Below, piece after piece: positions 63,454 through 64,000 of a DNA stretch of 64,000 bases (within the stretch, counting starts at the first letter, position 1; each line of letters opens with the position of its first letter). Under the pieces are notes generated by a model. That model did no database searches. It saw only the letters and a list, made by a program, of their open reading frames with translations, and was not told the DNA's origin. A program made the translations under genes and the position numbers. The DNA comes from Phaeobacter porticola (lineage in GTDB: Bacteria > Pseudomonadota > Alphaproteobacteria > Rhodobacterales > Rhodobacteraceae). Location: NCBI RefSeq assembly GCF_001888185.1, contig NZ_CP016364.1:2976001-3040000 (forward strand), in the 5' to 3' direction.

Positions 63454-64000
63454 ATGTCTTTCGACCGCAACATCAAGATCGCGCCCTCGATCCTCTCGGC
63501 TGACTTTGCCAATTTCGGCCAAGAGATCCAGGCTATTGAAGCCCAGGGGGCCGACTGGGTCCACATTGATGTGATGGATGGGCATTTTGTTCCGAACCTT
63601 ACCTTCGGACCGATGGCCGTGAAGGCGTTCCGCCCGCACGTAAAAACCGTGATGGATGTACACCTGATGATTGCGCCGGTTGATCCCTATATCGACGCCT
63701 ATGCAGACGCGGGTGCCGATGTGTTAACCGCGCACATCGAAGCCGGACCCCATATCCACCGCACGCTGCAAGCAATTCGTGGTGCAGGTATGAAAGCCGG
63801 TATCGCCCTCAACCCCGGCACCCCTGCCGAGGCAGTTGCCCATTTGCTGGACCTGACAGATCTGGTCTGTGTGATGACCGTAAATCCCGGCTTCGGCGGC
63901 CAGAAGTTTATCGACATGAGCAGCAAGATTCGCAACTTGCGTGCCATGATCGGCGATCGTCCAATCCATATTGAGATTGACGGAGGTGTGGACCCGACCA
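63454..64000 (+). CDS. rpe: Ribulose-phosphate 3-epimerase, partial (3' end beyond window)
   Basis: Interconverts ribulose 5-phosphate and xylulose 5-phosphate. The first 182 residues are present: [20 protein letters not shown], the metal/acid-base segment [18 protein letters not shown], and [12 protein letters not shown], all typical of the TIM-barrel epimerase. The ATG has AAGGA upstream. It is divergent from phnC with a 176-bp gap that also holds the phnC promoter. Confidence 0.95.
   Translation, partial: MSFDRNIKIAPSILSADFANFGQEIQAIEAQGADWVHIDVMDGHFVPNLTFGPMAVKAFRPHVKTVMDVHLMIAPVDPYIDAYADAGADVLTAHIEAGPHIHRTLQAIRGAGMKAGIALNPGTPAEAVAHLLDLTDLVCVMTVNPGFGGQKFIDMSSKIRNLRAMIGDRPIHIEIDGGVDPT

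Overview
The window is chromosomal DNA from an alphaproteobacterium of the Rhodobacteraceae (Roseobacter group). This is inferred from gene content and gene order, not from a marker gene: phoH-ybeY-corC-lnt, an Irr-type regulator divergent from fabA-fabB-fabI, a fused indolepyruvate ferredoxin oxidoreductase with a divergent Lrp regulator, a complete C-P lyase region, and many oligopeptide-type transport and aromatic-acid genes. I found no rRNA, tRNA, insertion sequence, prophage or CRISPR array. Coding density is high, and 4-base ATGA overlaps are common.

Layout. 1-6.1 kb (minus strand): the end of lnt (cut by the window edge), corC, ybeY and phoH, then an intrinsic terminator, a small lipoprotein and an OmpA-like protein that share a domain, then miaB. 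6.3-9 kb: a glycosyltransferase-like protein, a phytanoyl-CoA dioxygenase homologue and a divergent LysR regulator. 9.1-12.4 kb: irr (minus) facing fabA-fabB-fabI, which ends in a terminator. 12.4-14 kb: a nitronate monooxygenase-like enzyme and a SlyD-type isomerase. 14.2-23.4 kb (plus): a run of small-molecule catabolic genes (HAD dehalogenase, hydrolases, threonine dehydratase, pcaD, pcaB, a zinc alcohol dehydrogenase, an enolase-superfamily enzyme). 23.6-26.6 kb: a roughly 1000-residue ABC-transporter-like protein with a degenerate ATPase domain and a cyclic-nucleotide-binding tail. 26.8-33.3 kb: a DUF3307 membrane protein, Lrp/ior, TetR, a GST and a small methyltransferase. 33.6-40.9 kb: an oligopeptide-type ABC importer operon ending in a CoA transferase. 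40.9-43.3 kb: a large MscS-type channel.

43.8-50.3 kb holds a tightly coupled seven-gene operon: two MurG-like glycosyltransferases, two GT4 glycosyltransferases, a histidine phosphatase, a polysaccharide deacetylase and a methyltransferase. It looks like a pathway for an undescribed glycoconjugate and lacks recognisable export or polymerisation genes. It ends at a shared bidirectional terminator against the phosphonate region.

50.4-63.3 kb is phosphonate uptake and C-P lyase: phnCDEE plus a hexapeptide acyltransferase, phnF, phnGHIJKLN and phnM. A 2H-phosphoesterase gene (DUF1045) sits on the opposite strand between phnM and phnN. No phnP is present, so this protein is a candidate for the cyclic-phosphate step. 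Two similar Pho-box-like sites lie upstream of phnG and phnC, an operator-like repeat lies in the phnG/phnF gap, and a terminator separates phnD from phnE. An unlisted 40-codon membrane-protein gene may occupy the phnI-phnJ gap on the opposite strand. The window ends inside rpe (ribulose-phosphate epimerase).

Functional calls rest on motifs and gene context read by eye. No database search was run.
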